From an uncultured Clostridia bacterium (lineage in GTDB: Bacteria; Bacillota; Clostridia; Lachnospirales; Anaerotignaceae), in contig CAJUJJ010000006.1 of assembly GCA_910586765.1 (NCBI GenBank), positions 40,078-104,077 of the forward strand: a stretch of 64,000 nt of DNA, in the 5' to 3' direction. The notes beneath the pieces were generated by a model. It saw only the letters and a list, made by a program, of their open reading frames with translations, did not search any database and was not told the origin of the DNA. Made by a program: the position numbers and the translations under genes. How positions within the stretch are numbered: position 1 is the stretch's first letter; each line of letters starts with the position of its first letter. This document shows positions 51,656 to 60,148 of this stretch, piece after piece.

Positions 51656-52645
51656 GTGACAATAGCCGAAATTGCAAAACTAGCAGGAGTATCTAGTGCG
51701 GCAGTATCTCGCTATTTGAATAATGGATATATTAGCGAAGAAAAAAAGCAAAAAATAAAACAAGTGATTGAACAAACAGGATATAGACCTTCATTGCAAG
51801 CACAAACATTACGTACAAAAAAATCAAAATTGATAGGTGTGGTATTGCCAAAAATCAATTCTGAAACAATAAGCAGAATTGTAGCAGGAATAAGTTTAAT
51901 ACTTTCAAAACAGGGATTTCAAATATTACTTGCCAATACAGAAAATAGTGTGGAAAAAGAGCTGGAATATTTGAGTGTTTTTCAAAACAATAATGTAGAT
52001 GGTATTATATTTATTGCAACATTGCTCAGAAAAGAACATAAAAAAATTATAAAACAAATAGGTGTACCAGTGGTAGTGGTGGGGCAAAGAGTAGATTATA
52101 CAAGCTGTATTTATCACAACGATTTTTTAGCTTCAAAAGAATTGACAGAAATTATGCTTTGCAATGGCAGAAAACAAATAGCGTATATAGGTGTTACCAC
52201 AAAAGATAAAGCCGCAGGATTGGAAAGAAAAAAGGGATATTTAGAAGCATTAAAATCATATCATATTACAGCAGAACAAGATATTATGATAGAAAGTGAT
52301 TTTTCAATGGAAGCTGGCTATGATGCAATGAAAAAATTGTTTGAAAGCGGCAAAAAGATAGATGGCATATTTTGTGCAACCGATTTCATAGCAATAGGAG
52401 CTATGAAATATTTAAAAGAAAAAAAAATAAACATACCAGATGATATACAAATTGTAGGAATAGGACATACAAAACTGTCAAGTATTATTACACCTACACT
52501 AACAACAGCCCATTTTTATTATAAAACAAGTGGACAAGATGCTGCTGAAATGCTTTTAACATTATTAAAAGAAGAAAAAAAAGTGATTAAAGAAATAAAA
52601 CTTGGATTTGAAATAATAGAACAAGAAAGTACAAAAAATAATTAA
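51656..52645 (+). CDS. scrR: LacI-family regulator of sucrose genes (ScrR-like)
   Basis: A 329-residue repressor. The N-terminal helix-turn-helix is TIAEIAKLAGVSSAAVSRYL, followed by hinge and a periplasmic-binding-protein-like ligand domain (LIGVVLPKINSETISRIVAG, GIFCATDFIAIGAMKYL). GTG 51656 with AAGGGGAG. The 14-bp palindrome at 52798-52811 upstream of the sucrose operon is its likely operator. The name is inferred from neighbours. Confidence 0.87.
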   Translation: MTIAEIAKLAGVSSAAVSRYLNNGYISEEKKQKIKQVIEQTGYRPSLQAQTLRTKKSKLIGVVLPKINSETISRIVAGISLILSKQGFQILLANTENSVEKELEYLSVFQNNNVDGIIFIATLLRKEHKKIIKQIGVPVVVVGQRVDYTSCIYHNDFLASKELTEIMLCNGRKQIAYIGVTTKDKAAGLERKKGYLEALKSYHITAEQDIMIESDFSMEAGYDAMKKLFESGKKIDGIFCATDFIAIGAMKYLKEKKINIPDDIQIVGIGHTKLSSIITPTLTTAHFYYKTSGQDAAEMLLTLLKEEKKVIKEIKLGFEIIEQESTKNN

Positions 52646-52652
52646 TAAATAT

Positions 52653-52708
52653 AAAACTGCCAATATAGTGTAAAATAGATATAAAAAACAATATATTAGG
52701 CAGTTTTT
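52653..52708 (+). terminator. Terminator between scrR and the sucrose operon
   Basis: A 9-bp stem AAAACTGCC/GGCAGTTTT (52653-52661 with 52699-52707), A/T pairs extend it inward; the 3' arm runs into T-rich sequence. Confidence 0.7.
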
Positions 52709-52755
52709 GTTGTTATTTACAGAAAATAATTAAAATAATTTGTGTATTTTGGCTC

Positions 52756-52811
52756 TATACAACAGATATAAAAACCGCTATAATATGAAACAAGATATGA
52801 AATCGATTTCA
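52756..52811 (+). promoter_or_regulatory. Sucrose operon promoter with LacI-type operator
   Basis: TATACA (52756-52761), 17-bp spacer, perfect TATAAT (52779-52784). A perfect 14-bp palindrome TGAAATCGATTTCA lies at 52798-52811, just past the expected start site. The shape (central CG, 14 bp) fits a LacI/GalR-family operator, and its position allows a bound repressor to block transcription start. Confidence 0.8.
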
Positions 52812-52862
52812 GAAAAAAAGAGCAGCGTTTTAATAGAAATAATAATTTAAGAGGGTGAGCTT

Positions 52863-54782
52863 ATGGATTATAAACAGTCAGCAAAAGAGGTTTATGAAAA
52901 AATCGGAGGAAAAGAAAATTTAATTTCAGCAGCACATTGTGCAACAAGATTAAGACTTGTTATAGCGGACAATGCAAAATGTGACAAAGAAGCAGTGGAA
53001 GAAATTGACGGTGTAAAAGGGGTATTTTTTGCTTCAGGACAGTTACAGATTATATTTGGAACAGGTATTGTAAATAAAGTATATGATGAATTTATAGCAG
53101 TTTCTGGCATTACGGCAAGTACAAAAGAAGAAGTCAAAGCAGCAGCAACAGCACAAACAAATTGGTTTAAAAAAGGTATTAAAACATTAGGAGATATATT
53201 TGTACCAATTATACCAGCTATCGTAGCAAGTGGTTTTTTGATGGGAATTATGGAATCGCTTAACTTTATGGTAAACAATGGCATTGTAAACATTGATACA
53301 TCAAGTTCTCTATATGTTTTTGCACAGCTTTTCAGTAATACAGCATATACGTTTTTGCCTATACTGATAGCAGTAAGTGCAGCAAAAGTATTTGGAGGAA
53401 ATCCGTTTTTAGGTGCAGTTATAGGTATGATAATGATACACCCCAATTTACAAAATGCTTGGACAGTAGCAACAGAGGGCGTATTACAAAAACAAAGTGT
53501 ATTTTTTGGACTATATAGTATAGATATGGTAGGGTATCAAGGACACGTAATACCAGTTATTATAGCAGTTTGGGTATTGAGTACCATTGAAAAGAAATTA
53601 CATAAAATTGTGCCAGCAATGTTTGATTTGTTTGTAACACCTTTAGTTAGTGTATTTGTAACAGGATATTTGACATTATCCATTATTGGGCCTATATTTG
53701 TATTGATTGAAAATGGAATATTGGGTGGCGTACAATGGTTAATTGCATTGCCTTTAGGTATAGGAAGTTTTATAATGGGTACAGCATATGCAACAACAGT
53801 GGTATCAGGTATTCATCATATGTATACCATTATAGATTTGGGACAAATATCACAGTATGGTATGACATATTGGTTGCCTTTGGCTTCAGCAGCAAATGTA
53901 GCACAAGGTGCAGCAACACTTGCAGTTTCATTAAAAACAAAAAACAAAAAATTAAAATCAATGGCATTGCCATCTTCATTAAGTGCATTTTTAGGTATTA
54001 CAGAGCCTGCAATATTTGGTGTCAATATGAGATTTTTTAAACCTTTTGTAGCAGCATCTATAGGAGGCGGTTGTGGTGCATTATATGCTTCTATAGTAGG
54101 TTTAGGTGCAACAGGAACAGGCGTAACAGGTTTGTTTGGTATATTGCTTCATTTACATAGACCTATGCAATATATTATTACAATGGCTATCGCAATAGGA
54201 GTTTCATTTGTATTGACATGGGTAATATGGAAAGATGAAGAACAAAAGAAAACAGAAAATAAAACAGAACAACAGACAGACAAAACACAACAAGTAACTA
54301 TAACAGAACAAAAAGCAGAAATAAAATCATATGATAAAACGGTATATAGCCCTATTCAAGGAAAAGTAATTGCATTAAATTCTGTAAAAGATGAAACATT
54401 TGCAGGAGAATTTTTAGGAAAAGGTGTTGCAATACAGCCAGAAGAAGGCAAAGTAGTAGCACCATTTGACGGAAAAGTGACTGTAGTAATGGATACAAAG
54501 CACGCTGTAGGTATGACAAGTGATAGCGGTGTAGAAATATTGATACATGTAGGTATGGATACAGTACAATTAAATGGGAAACATTATGAAACGCATGTTA
54601 ATATAGGTGATGAAGTAAAAAAAGGTGATTTACTTTTAACATTTGATAAAGAAGCGATTGTTGCAGAAGGCTATGAAATTACAACACCAGTTGTTGTTAC
54701 AAACACAGCAGATTTTAAACAAGTAAATGGTTTGGCAGAAAAACAAGTACAAAAAGGTGATGTTATTATAAACATTGAATAA
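52863..54782 (+). CDS. scrA: PTS sucrose transporter, EIIBCA fusion
   Basis: A 639-residue membrane transporter that takes up and phosphorylates sucrose. EIIB is at 1-90 with phospho-Cys26 in SAAHCATRLRLV; EIIC at about 105-460 has ten or so hydrophobic segments and SGIHHMYTIIDLGQI; a Gln/Thr/Lys linker at 460-485; EIIA (glucose type) at 490-639 with active His562 in GVEILIHVGMDTV. The fused EIIA is complete, so only general EI and HPr are needed. Confidence 0.93.
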   Translation: MDYKQSAKEVYEKIGGKENLISAAHCATRLRLVIADNAKCDKEAVEEIDGVKGVFFASGQLQIIFGTGIVNKVYDEFIAVSGITASTKEEVKAAATAQTNWFKKGIKTLGDIFVPIIPAIVASGFLMGIMESLNFMVNNGIVNIDTSSSLYVFAQLFSNTAYTFLPILIAVSAAKVFGGNPFLGAVIGMIMIHPNLQNAWTVATEGVLQKQSVFFGLYSIDMVGYQGHVIPVIIAVWVLSTIEKKLHKIVPAMFDLFVTPLVSVFVTGYLTLSIIGPIFVLIENGILGGVQWLIALPLGIGSFIMGTAYATTVVSGIHHMYTIIDLGQISQYGMTYWLPLASAANVAQGAATLAVSLKTKNKKLKSMALPSSLSAFLGITEPAIFGVNMRFFKPFVAASIGGGCGALYASIVGLGATGTGVTGLFGILLHLHRPMQYIITMAIAIGVSFVLTWVIWKDEEQKKTENKTEQQTDKTQQVTITEQKAEIKSYDKTVYSPIQGKVIALNSVKDETFAGEFLGKGVAIQPEEGKVVAPFDGKVTVVMDTKHAVGMTSDSGVEILIHVGMDTVQLNGKHYETHVNIGDEVKKGDLLLTFDKEAIVAEGYEITTPVVVTNTADFKQVNGLAEKQVQKGDVIINIE

Positions 54783-54803
54783 TTTATTTTGAGGTGAAAA
54801 ATA

Positions 54804-56237
54804 ATGAATGTATTACTTCAATATTTAAGCAAACAGTTAGATATAGCAGAAAAAGATGCTTTTTCAGCAATGCAGCAACAAAAATGGAGGGCGGGGTATC
54901 ATTTGATGCCCCCTGTAGGTTGGCTGAATGACCCAAATGGTTTATGTATGTATAAAGGAGAATATCATGTATTTTTTCAATATTCTCCTTTTGATGTAGA
55001 AGGTGGACTAAAATTTTGGGGGCATTATAAAAGTAAAGATATGCTTCATTGGGAATATTTAGGAGTTTCACTTTTTTCAGACCAACCTTATGATGTGCAT
55101 GGTGCATATTCAGGTTGTGCATTTATAGAAAATGAAAAAATGTATTTGTATTATACGGGCAATGTAAAATTGGAAGGAGATTTTGACTATATCAATGAGG
55201 GTAGACAATCTAATACAATATTGGTAGAAAGTGATGATGGTATTCATTTTAAAGAGAAAAAGTGTATACTTACACAAAAAGATTATTCAGATGGTTTAAC
55301 GCTTCACGTACGTGACCCTAAAGTTTGGAAAGAAAATGACGTTTATTATATGGTATTAGGAGCAAGAACAAAACAGCAAAAGGGTGTTGTATTGCTGTAT
55401 ACTTCTAAAGACAAAATAAATTGGAAATTTAAAAATACATTAACAACACAGCAGAATTTTGGATATATGTGGGAATGTCCTGACTTGTTTGAATTAGAAG
55501 GACAAAAAATACTTTCTGTTTCTCCTCAAGGATTGCAAATGCAAGGAAGAAATTATCAAAATATACATCAGTCTGGATATTTTTTGATGCAAGGAGATTA
55601 TGAAAATTATACATTACAAAATTTTAAAGAATGGGATAGAGGATTTGACTTTTATGCTCCTCAAACATTTTTAGATGAAAAAGGCAGAACAATATTAATA
55701 GGCTGGGCAGGTATACCTGATGAAAAAGGATATACTAATCCAACAGTAAAACAAAACTGGCAGCATATGCTGACAATGCCAAGAGAATTAAAATATAAAA
55801 ATGGAAAAGTTTATCAAATGCCTGTAGAGGAAATAAAACAACTTAGAGAGTACGAAATTGCTGTAAAAAATAATATGACAATAATACCTTCATTTGAATT
55901 AGAAATTGACAATAAAAGCGGAAAAAGTTTTTCTATTGAAATAGATAATGATGCCTTAATTGAATTTAATAAAGAACAATGCTATTTTGAAATTTGTTTT
56001 AAAGGAGAAATGGGAGCAGGTAGAAAAAGCCGCTCTGTAGATTTGAAACAATGTGACAAAGTAAATATATTTGCTGATAAATCTATATTAGAAATATATA
56101 TTAATGAAGGAGAAGAAGTATTTTGTACAAGATTTTATCCACAAAATGATGAAGTTGTGCTATACTGTCATTGTGACACAGAATATTGTAAAATGTGGCA
56201 TATGAATAGCTATAGTATGGGGAGGAATATTGTATGA
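54804..56237 (+). CDS. scrB: Sucrose-6-phosphate hydrolase (GH32)
   Basis: A 477-residue cytosolic enzyme splitting sucrose 6-phosphate into glucose 6-phosphate and fructose. The nucleophile Asp is in GWLNDPNGLCMYKGEYHVFF; the transition-state stabiliser is in LHVRDPKVWKE; acid/base Glu in MWECPDLFELEG. The C-terminal beta sandwich is present. It overlaps the fructokinase start by 4 bp (ATGA). Confidence 0.95.
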   Translation: MNVLLQYLSKQLDIAEKDAFSAMQQQKWRAGYHLMPPVGWLNDPNGLCMYKGEYHVFFQYSPFDVEGGLKFWGHYKSKDMLHWEYLGVSLFSDQPYDVHGAYSGCAFIENEKMYLYYTGNVKLEGDFDYINEGRQSNTILVESDDGIHFKEKKCILTQKDYSDGLTLHVRDPKVWKENDVYYMVLGARTKQQKGVVLLYTSKDKINWKFKNTLTTQQNFGYMWECPDLFELEGQKILSVSPQGLQMQGRNYQNIHQSGYFLMQGDYENYTLQNFKEWDRGFDFYAPQTFLDEKGRTILIGWAGIPDEKGYTNPTVKQNWQHMLTMPRELKYKNGKVYQMPVEEIKQLREYEIAVKNNMTIIPSFELEIDNKSGKSFSIEIDNDALIEFNKEQCYFEICFKGEMGAGRKSRSVDLKQCDKVNIFADKSILEIYINEGEEVFCTRFYPQNDEVVLYCHCDTEYCKMWHMNSYSMGRNIV

Positions 56238-57190
56238 AAAAATTGGTAGCAATAGGAGAAGCATTAATTGATTTTATACCAACAGAGAAAGGCTGTTCTC
56301 TGGGAGAAGTGGATACATTTCACCCTGTTACAGGAGGAGCACCAGCAAATGTTTGTGGTGCATACACAAAGCTGGGCGGCGTATCCAATATGATAACACA
56401 GTTAGGTAAAGATGCCTTTGGAGATAAAATAGAAAAAGATTTAAACTATTTTGGCATCAATACAGAACATATTTTAAGAACAGACAAAGCAAATACTTGT
56501 TTAGCATTTGTGTCATTGATGGAAGATGGCAATAGAGAATTTTCTTTTTATAGAAAGCCAAGTGCCGATATGCTTTTGCAAAAAGAAGATATTGACGAAA
56601 AATGGTTTGAAGATAGTTTTGCACTGCATTTTTGTTCTGTTTCATTAGGAGAGTATCCTATGAAATATGCTCATAAAACTGCTATAGAATATGCAAAAAA
56701 GGCAGGAGCAATGATAAGTTTTGACCCTAATATTCGCTTACCTTTGTGGGACGACCATGAAGCATTAAAAAAGACAGTGTTAGAATTTTTGCCTGAAGCT
56801 GACATTTTAAAAATTTCAGATGAAGAATTAGAATTTATTACAGGTTGTAAAACAATAGAACAAGCAAAGGATATTTTGTTTAAAGGAAATGTAAAATTAG
56901 TGCTTTTTACAAAAGGGGCAGATGGAGCAGAAGTATACACAAAACAAATGAAAGCTGTTTCAGAAGGAAAAAAAGTAAAAGCAGTAGATACAACAGGAGC
57001 AGGAGATGCTTTTATAGGTTCTTTTTTGTATCAGCTTTCCGCAGATGGTGTGACAGCTCAAAATCTTTCTGAGTTGTCAGAGCAAAAAGCAATAGAATAT
57101 ATGGATTTTTCTAATGCGTATTGTGCTTATAGCGTTCAAGGTAAAGGAGCGATTGCTTCTTATGCTACTATGGCAGAAATGAAAAAGTGA
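56234..57190 (+). CDS. scrK: Fructokinase, PfkB family
   Basis: A 318-residue kinase phosphorylating fructose released by ScrB. GEALIDFIPTEKG at the N-terminus, HPVTGGAPANVCGAYTKLGG (family signature 1) and DTTGAGDAFIGSFLYQL (signature 2 with catalytic Asp) are all present. It closes the sucrose operon. Confidence 0.94.
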   Translation: MKKLVAIGEALIDFIPTEKGCSLGEVDTFHPVTGGAPANVCGAYTKLGGVSNMITQLGKDAFGDKIEKDLNYFGINTEHILRTDKANTCLAFVSLMEDGNREFSFYRKPSADMLLQKEDIDEKWFEDSFALHFCSVSLGEYPMKYAHKTAIEYAKKAGAMISFDPNIRLPLWDDHEALKKTVLEFLPEADILKISDEELEFITGCKTIEQAKDILFKGNVKLVLFTKGADGAEVYTKQMKAVSEGKKVKAVDTTGAGDAFIGSFLYQLSADGVTAQNLSELSEQKAIEYMDFSNAYCAYSVQGKGAIASYATMAEMKK

Positions 57191-57195
57191 TGTAA

Positions 57196-57226
57196 AAAAC
57201 CTCCTATAGTTTTTATAGGAGGTTTT
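57196..57226. terminator. Bidirectional terminator between scrK and panC
   Basis: A 13-bp perfect stem (57196-57208 with 57214-57226), loop GTTTT, A-rich on one side and T-rich on the other, between convergent genes. Confidence 0.92.
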
Positions 57227-57239
57227 AATATGAAAAAAA

Positions 57240-58085
57240 TTATAATGTAACAGAAAAATTATCAATTAAACGTGTTTTACCAATAAATACAGCCATAGCA
57301 ACTAAAATTTGTCCCTGCAAATTTTCTATAGGTTCCATACTAATACCGTTTACTACATCTACATAGTCTACACGTGCTAAAGGTTCTTTTTGTATATTTT
57401 CTTTTAGTGCATCAGTAAGGGCTTTTCCGCTTCGTTCGCCTTTTGCAATAATTTCTTTTCCTAAAAGCACAGTTTTACTTAATATTAATGCAGCTTTTCT
57501 TTCTTCAGCATTTAGATAAACATTTCTTGAAGATTTTGCTAAGCCATCAGCTTCTCTGACAATAGGACAGCCTACAATTTCAATATCAAAAGAAAGGTCA
57601 CGCACCATACGACGAATGACTGCAAGCTGTTGTGCATCTTTTTCTCCAAAAAATGCCTTGTTTGGCTGCACAATGTGAAACAGTTTAGAAACAACTGTAC
57701 AAACACCTTTAAAATGTCCAGGTCTGCTTTTGCCGCAAAGCTGTGTTGTTAAATTTTCCATATCTACATAAGTACAAAAATCAGGAGCATACATTTCTTC
57801 AGGAGAAGGGTGAAATACTAAATCCACACCAATTTCTTCCAGTATAGCACAATCATGTTCAAAATCTCTAGGATAAGAAACTAAATCTTCTGAAGGGCCA
57901 AATTGTATAGGATTTACAAATACACTTGCTACTGTTTTGTTACATAAAGCAACAGATTGTTTTGCTAAACTGGCGTGCCCTTCGTGAAGATAACCCATTG
58001 TAGGTACTAAGCCTACTGTTAATCCTTCTTTTTTCCATTGCTGCACTTGTGCTCTCACTTGTGCAACTGTTTCTGCGATTATCAT
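57240..58085 (-). CDS. panC: Pantothenate synthetase
   Basis: A 281-residue enzyme joining pantoate and beta-alanine. LVPTMGYLHEGHASL (ATP-binding HxGH), VFVNPIQFGPSEDL and FGEKDAQQLAVIRRMV are intact. ATG 58085 with AAAGGTGG is preferred over GTG 58097, which lies inside that site. Last gene of the pan operon; no panD is seen. Confidence 0.94.
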   Translation of the reverse strand: MIIAETVAQVRAQVQQWKKEGLTVGLVPTMGYLHEGHASLAKQSVALCNKTVASVFVNPIQFGPSEDLVSYPRDFEHDCAILEEIGVDLVFHPSPEEMYAPDFCTYVDMENLTTQLCGKSRPGHFKGVCTVVSKLFHIVQPNKAFFGEKDAQQLAVIRRMVRDLSFDIEIVGCPIVREADGLAKSSRNVYLNAEERKAALILSKTVLLGKEIIAKGERSGKALTDALKENIQKEPLARVDYVDVVNGISMEPIENLQGQILVAMAVFIGKTRLIDNFSVTL

Positions 58086-58111
58086 GGTTTGAACCACCTT
58101 TCTGCAACATT

Positions 58112-58939
58112 TTAATATAGTTTTTCTAAAACATCATCTTTTATAGTGAAGCTATGAGCAGCATCTGGGAAAGAGCCTTCTTTTACTTCTTTATCATAGT
58201 TCTGGAATGCTTCTGTCATAATTGTACCAACATCTGCATATTTTTTGACAAATTTTGGAACATAATCTTTAAACATACCTAACATATCCTGATAAACTAA
58301 AATTTGTCCATCACAACCAACACCAGCACCAATGCCAATTGTAGGAATAGTTAATTTTTCAGAAATCATTTTGGCTAAGCGGTCTGGTACACATTCCAAT
58401 ACAATAGAAAATACACCTGCTTGTTGTAAAGCAATAGCGTCTTCTATCATTTTTTTAGCTACTGCTTCGTTTTTACCTTGTACTTTAAATCCGCCTAACA
58501 TATTAACAGACTGAGGTGTCATACCTAAGTGACCCATAACAGGAATTCCAGCAGAAGTAATTGCTTTAATTTGAGCAACAACTTCAATGCCACCTTCTAG
58601 TTTTACCGCACCTCCGCGACCTTCTTTCATTAAACGACCTGCATTTACTACAGCATCATATACAGATGTTTGATAAGACATAAATGGCATATCAATAACA
58701 ACTAATGTGTTTTTGCAGCCTCTGGCAACTGCTCTGCCGTGATGTATCATATCTTCCATAGTAACAGAGAGTGTATCTGTATAACCAAGTATGACATTAC
58801 CAAGAGAGTCACCTACTAATATACCATTAATACCAGCTTCGTCCATTAATTTTGCTGTGGAATAGTCATAGGCTGTAAGCATAGAGATTTTTTCGCCGTT
58901 TTCTTTCATACTTTGAAATGTTGCTACTGTGTTTTTCAT
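58112..58939 (-). CDS. panB: Ketopantoate hydroxymethyltransferase
   Basis: A 275-residue enzyme making ketopantoate from 2-oxoisovalerate. KISMLTAYDYSTAKLMDEAG, GDSLGNVILGYTDTL, MGHLGMTPQSVNMLGGFKVQG and TIGIGAGVGCDGQILVYQD are family blocks. ATG 58939 overlaps the end of panG by 4 bp, with AAAGGAG upstream. Confidence 0.95.
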   Translation of the reverse strand: MKNTVATFQSMKENGEKISMLTAYDYSTAKLMDEAGINGILVGDSLGNVILGYTDTLSVTMEDMIHHGRAVARGCKNTLVVIDMPFMSYQTSVYDAVVNAGRLMKEGRGGAVKLEGGIEVVAQIKAITSAGIPVMGHLGMTPQSVNMLGGFKVQGKNEAVAKKMIEDAIALQQAGVFSIVLECVPDRLAKMISEKLTIPTIGIGAGVGCDGQILVYQDMLGMFKDYVPKFVKKYADVGTIMTEAFQNYDKEVKEGSFPDAAHSFTIKDDVLEKLY

Positions 58940-59784
58940 TTTTGTTCTCCTTTCAATATCTCCCTCATATTGCTGTAGTCTTTATTGGTGTGTTTTTTTT
59001 CAGCAATATCTATTAGTGCAAGAGAAAGAGGGATATAAATTTCTTTTTGTTGCTGAGAAAGACAGTTTAAATGTTTTGCTATAGTAGAGATGTCACCACG
59101 TTCTATAGGGCCAGTTAAACTTTGTTCTGCCCCTTTTTGCAGTATGTGCTTCATATTTCCTTGTGCTAAAGGAGATAATGCAGAACGTGCTTCTTGTTCT
59201 GTAAAACCACATTGCTGCATTAAATCAAATGCAGTATTCATTAAAGCAATCACCAAATTGCTTGCTATAACGGCTGAAGCATGATAAGCAGTTTTACAGT
59301 CTGAAGAAATAGTTTTTATACGACAGCCATGAAATAGACTTTTTATTTCTTCTAAATGGTCAGGGTGTCCCTCTAAAGCAAAAAAAATATCCGTCAATTC
59401 TTCATAAGCGTGAAATTTATCGCTTATGGCAAAAAGCGGATGAATAGAATATCCAAAAGCACCAGTTTTTTCTATACCAGTAAAGGCCTCACTAGCAGAA
59501 AGGGTGCCGCTGCAATGACAAATATATTTTCCTTTTATAGGCATATTTGCAATTTGCTTAAATACTTGTGTTAAGCTCCCATCAGGAACGGTTAAAAATA
59601 GAACGTCACAAACATTAACGATTTCTTCTATTGTATCAAATGCTTTTGTTTGTGTAAATCGTGCCGCCTCATTTGCTGATTTGCTGCTTCGGCTGTAATA
59701 GCCTATAACAGTATAGTTACGTTGTACAAAAAACTTTCCTAGAGTGCAACCGACTTTTCCTGCTCCAATCAATCCAATATTCAT
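58936..59784 (-). CDS. panG: Rossmann/DUF2520 protein, probable PanG-type ketopantoate reductase
   Basis: A 282-residue protein. N-terminal NAD(P)-binding fold (IGLIGAGKVGCTLGKFFVQR, DVLFLTVPDGSLTQVF) and C-terminal DUF2520 helical domain (YHASAVIASNLVIALMNTAF). It is not PanE/ApbA. PanG proteins of this type were described as an alternative ketopantoate reductase next to panB and panC in Francisella, Enterococcus and Clostridium. Position as first gene of panG-panB-panC and the absence of panE in the window support that role. ATG 59784 with GGAAGGTGATG. Confidence 0.85.
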   Translation of the reverse strand: MNIGLIGAGKVGCTLGKFFVQRNYTVIGYYSRSSKSANEAARFTQTKAFDTIEEIVNVCDVLFLTVPDGSLTQVFKQIANMPIKGKYICHCSGTLSASEAFTGIEKTGAFGYSIHPLFAISDKFHAYEELTDIFFALEGHPDHLEEIKSLFHGCRIKTISSDCKTAYHASAVIASNLVIALMNTAFDLMQQCGFTEQEARSALSPLAQGNMKHILQKGAEQSLTGPIERGDISTIAKHLNCLSQQQKEIYIPLSLALIDIAEKKHTNKDYSNMREILKGEQK

Positions 59785-59902
59785 AGGACATCACCTTCCT
59801 TTTTTGATAGATGACGTTCGTTTTTTAGAAAATGGGTGTCTTTGTAATATGCCGTTATTATGTCAGGTATAATTTCCTTTGGAATACTATCCATCGTAGA
59901 CA

Positions 59903-59931
59903 AGTATAGCATGGTCATAAAAGTATGTAAA
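59903..59931 (-). promoter_or_regulatory. panG-panB-panC promoter
   Basis: On the minus strand: TTTACA (59926-59931), 17-bp spacer, TATACT (59903-59908), about 110 bases before ATG 59784. The 364-bp gap 59785-60148 holds this promoter, the divergent region at 59987-60036 and no gene that I can support. Confidence 0.65.
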
Positions 59932-59986
59932 GGGTAAAAAGCAATTCTTTACAAAAATGCCATTTCACTTTTTTAGTAAATTTTGT

Positions 59987-60036
59987 TTGCGATAGATGAC
60001 ATAATATGTTATAATAACATTGCTATATTTTGTAAA
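59987..60036. promoter_or_regulatory. Promoter of the contractile injection operon over a palindrome, with possible divergent promoter
   Basis: Plus strand: TTGCGA (59987-59992), 17 bp, TATAAT (60010-60015). The -10 sits inside a perfect 7-1-7 palindrome ATGTTATAATAACAT (60006-60020). Minus strand: TTTACA (60031-60036), 17 bp, TATAAC (60008-60013), using the same palindrome. A regulator bound there would control both directions. A/T richness lowers certainty. Confidence 0.5.
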
Positions 60037-60106
60037 AAATGGTCAAAATAATATAATAAATGACGAATTTTAAATAATAATGTTACAATAAAAAACATAA
60101 ACACAG

Positions 60107-60138
60107 AAGGGAGGAACTGATTTTATAACATTATAAAA
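60107..60138 (+). promoter_or_regulatory. Displaced ribosome site with hairpin before the sheath gene
   Basis: AAGGGAGGA (60107-60115) is the best Shine-Dalgarno sequence of the region, but ATG 60149 is 33 bases away. Between them is a perfect inverted repeat TTTTATAA/TTATAAAA (60121-60128 with 60131-60138). Folding would bring the two closer (about 15 unpaired bases). An in-frame TAA at 60134-60136 rules out an upstream start. Confidence 0.5.
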
Positions 60139-60148
60139 TTGGGAATTT

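Noticed and set aside
57220..57247. A six-codon frame (MKKIIM) behind AGGAGG
   Set aside because: The apparent ribosome site is the 3' arm of the scrK/panC terminator, and the frame is too short and runs into panC.
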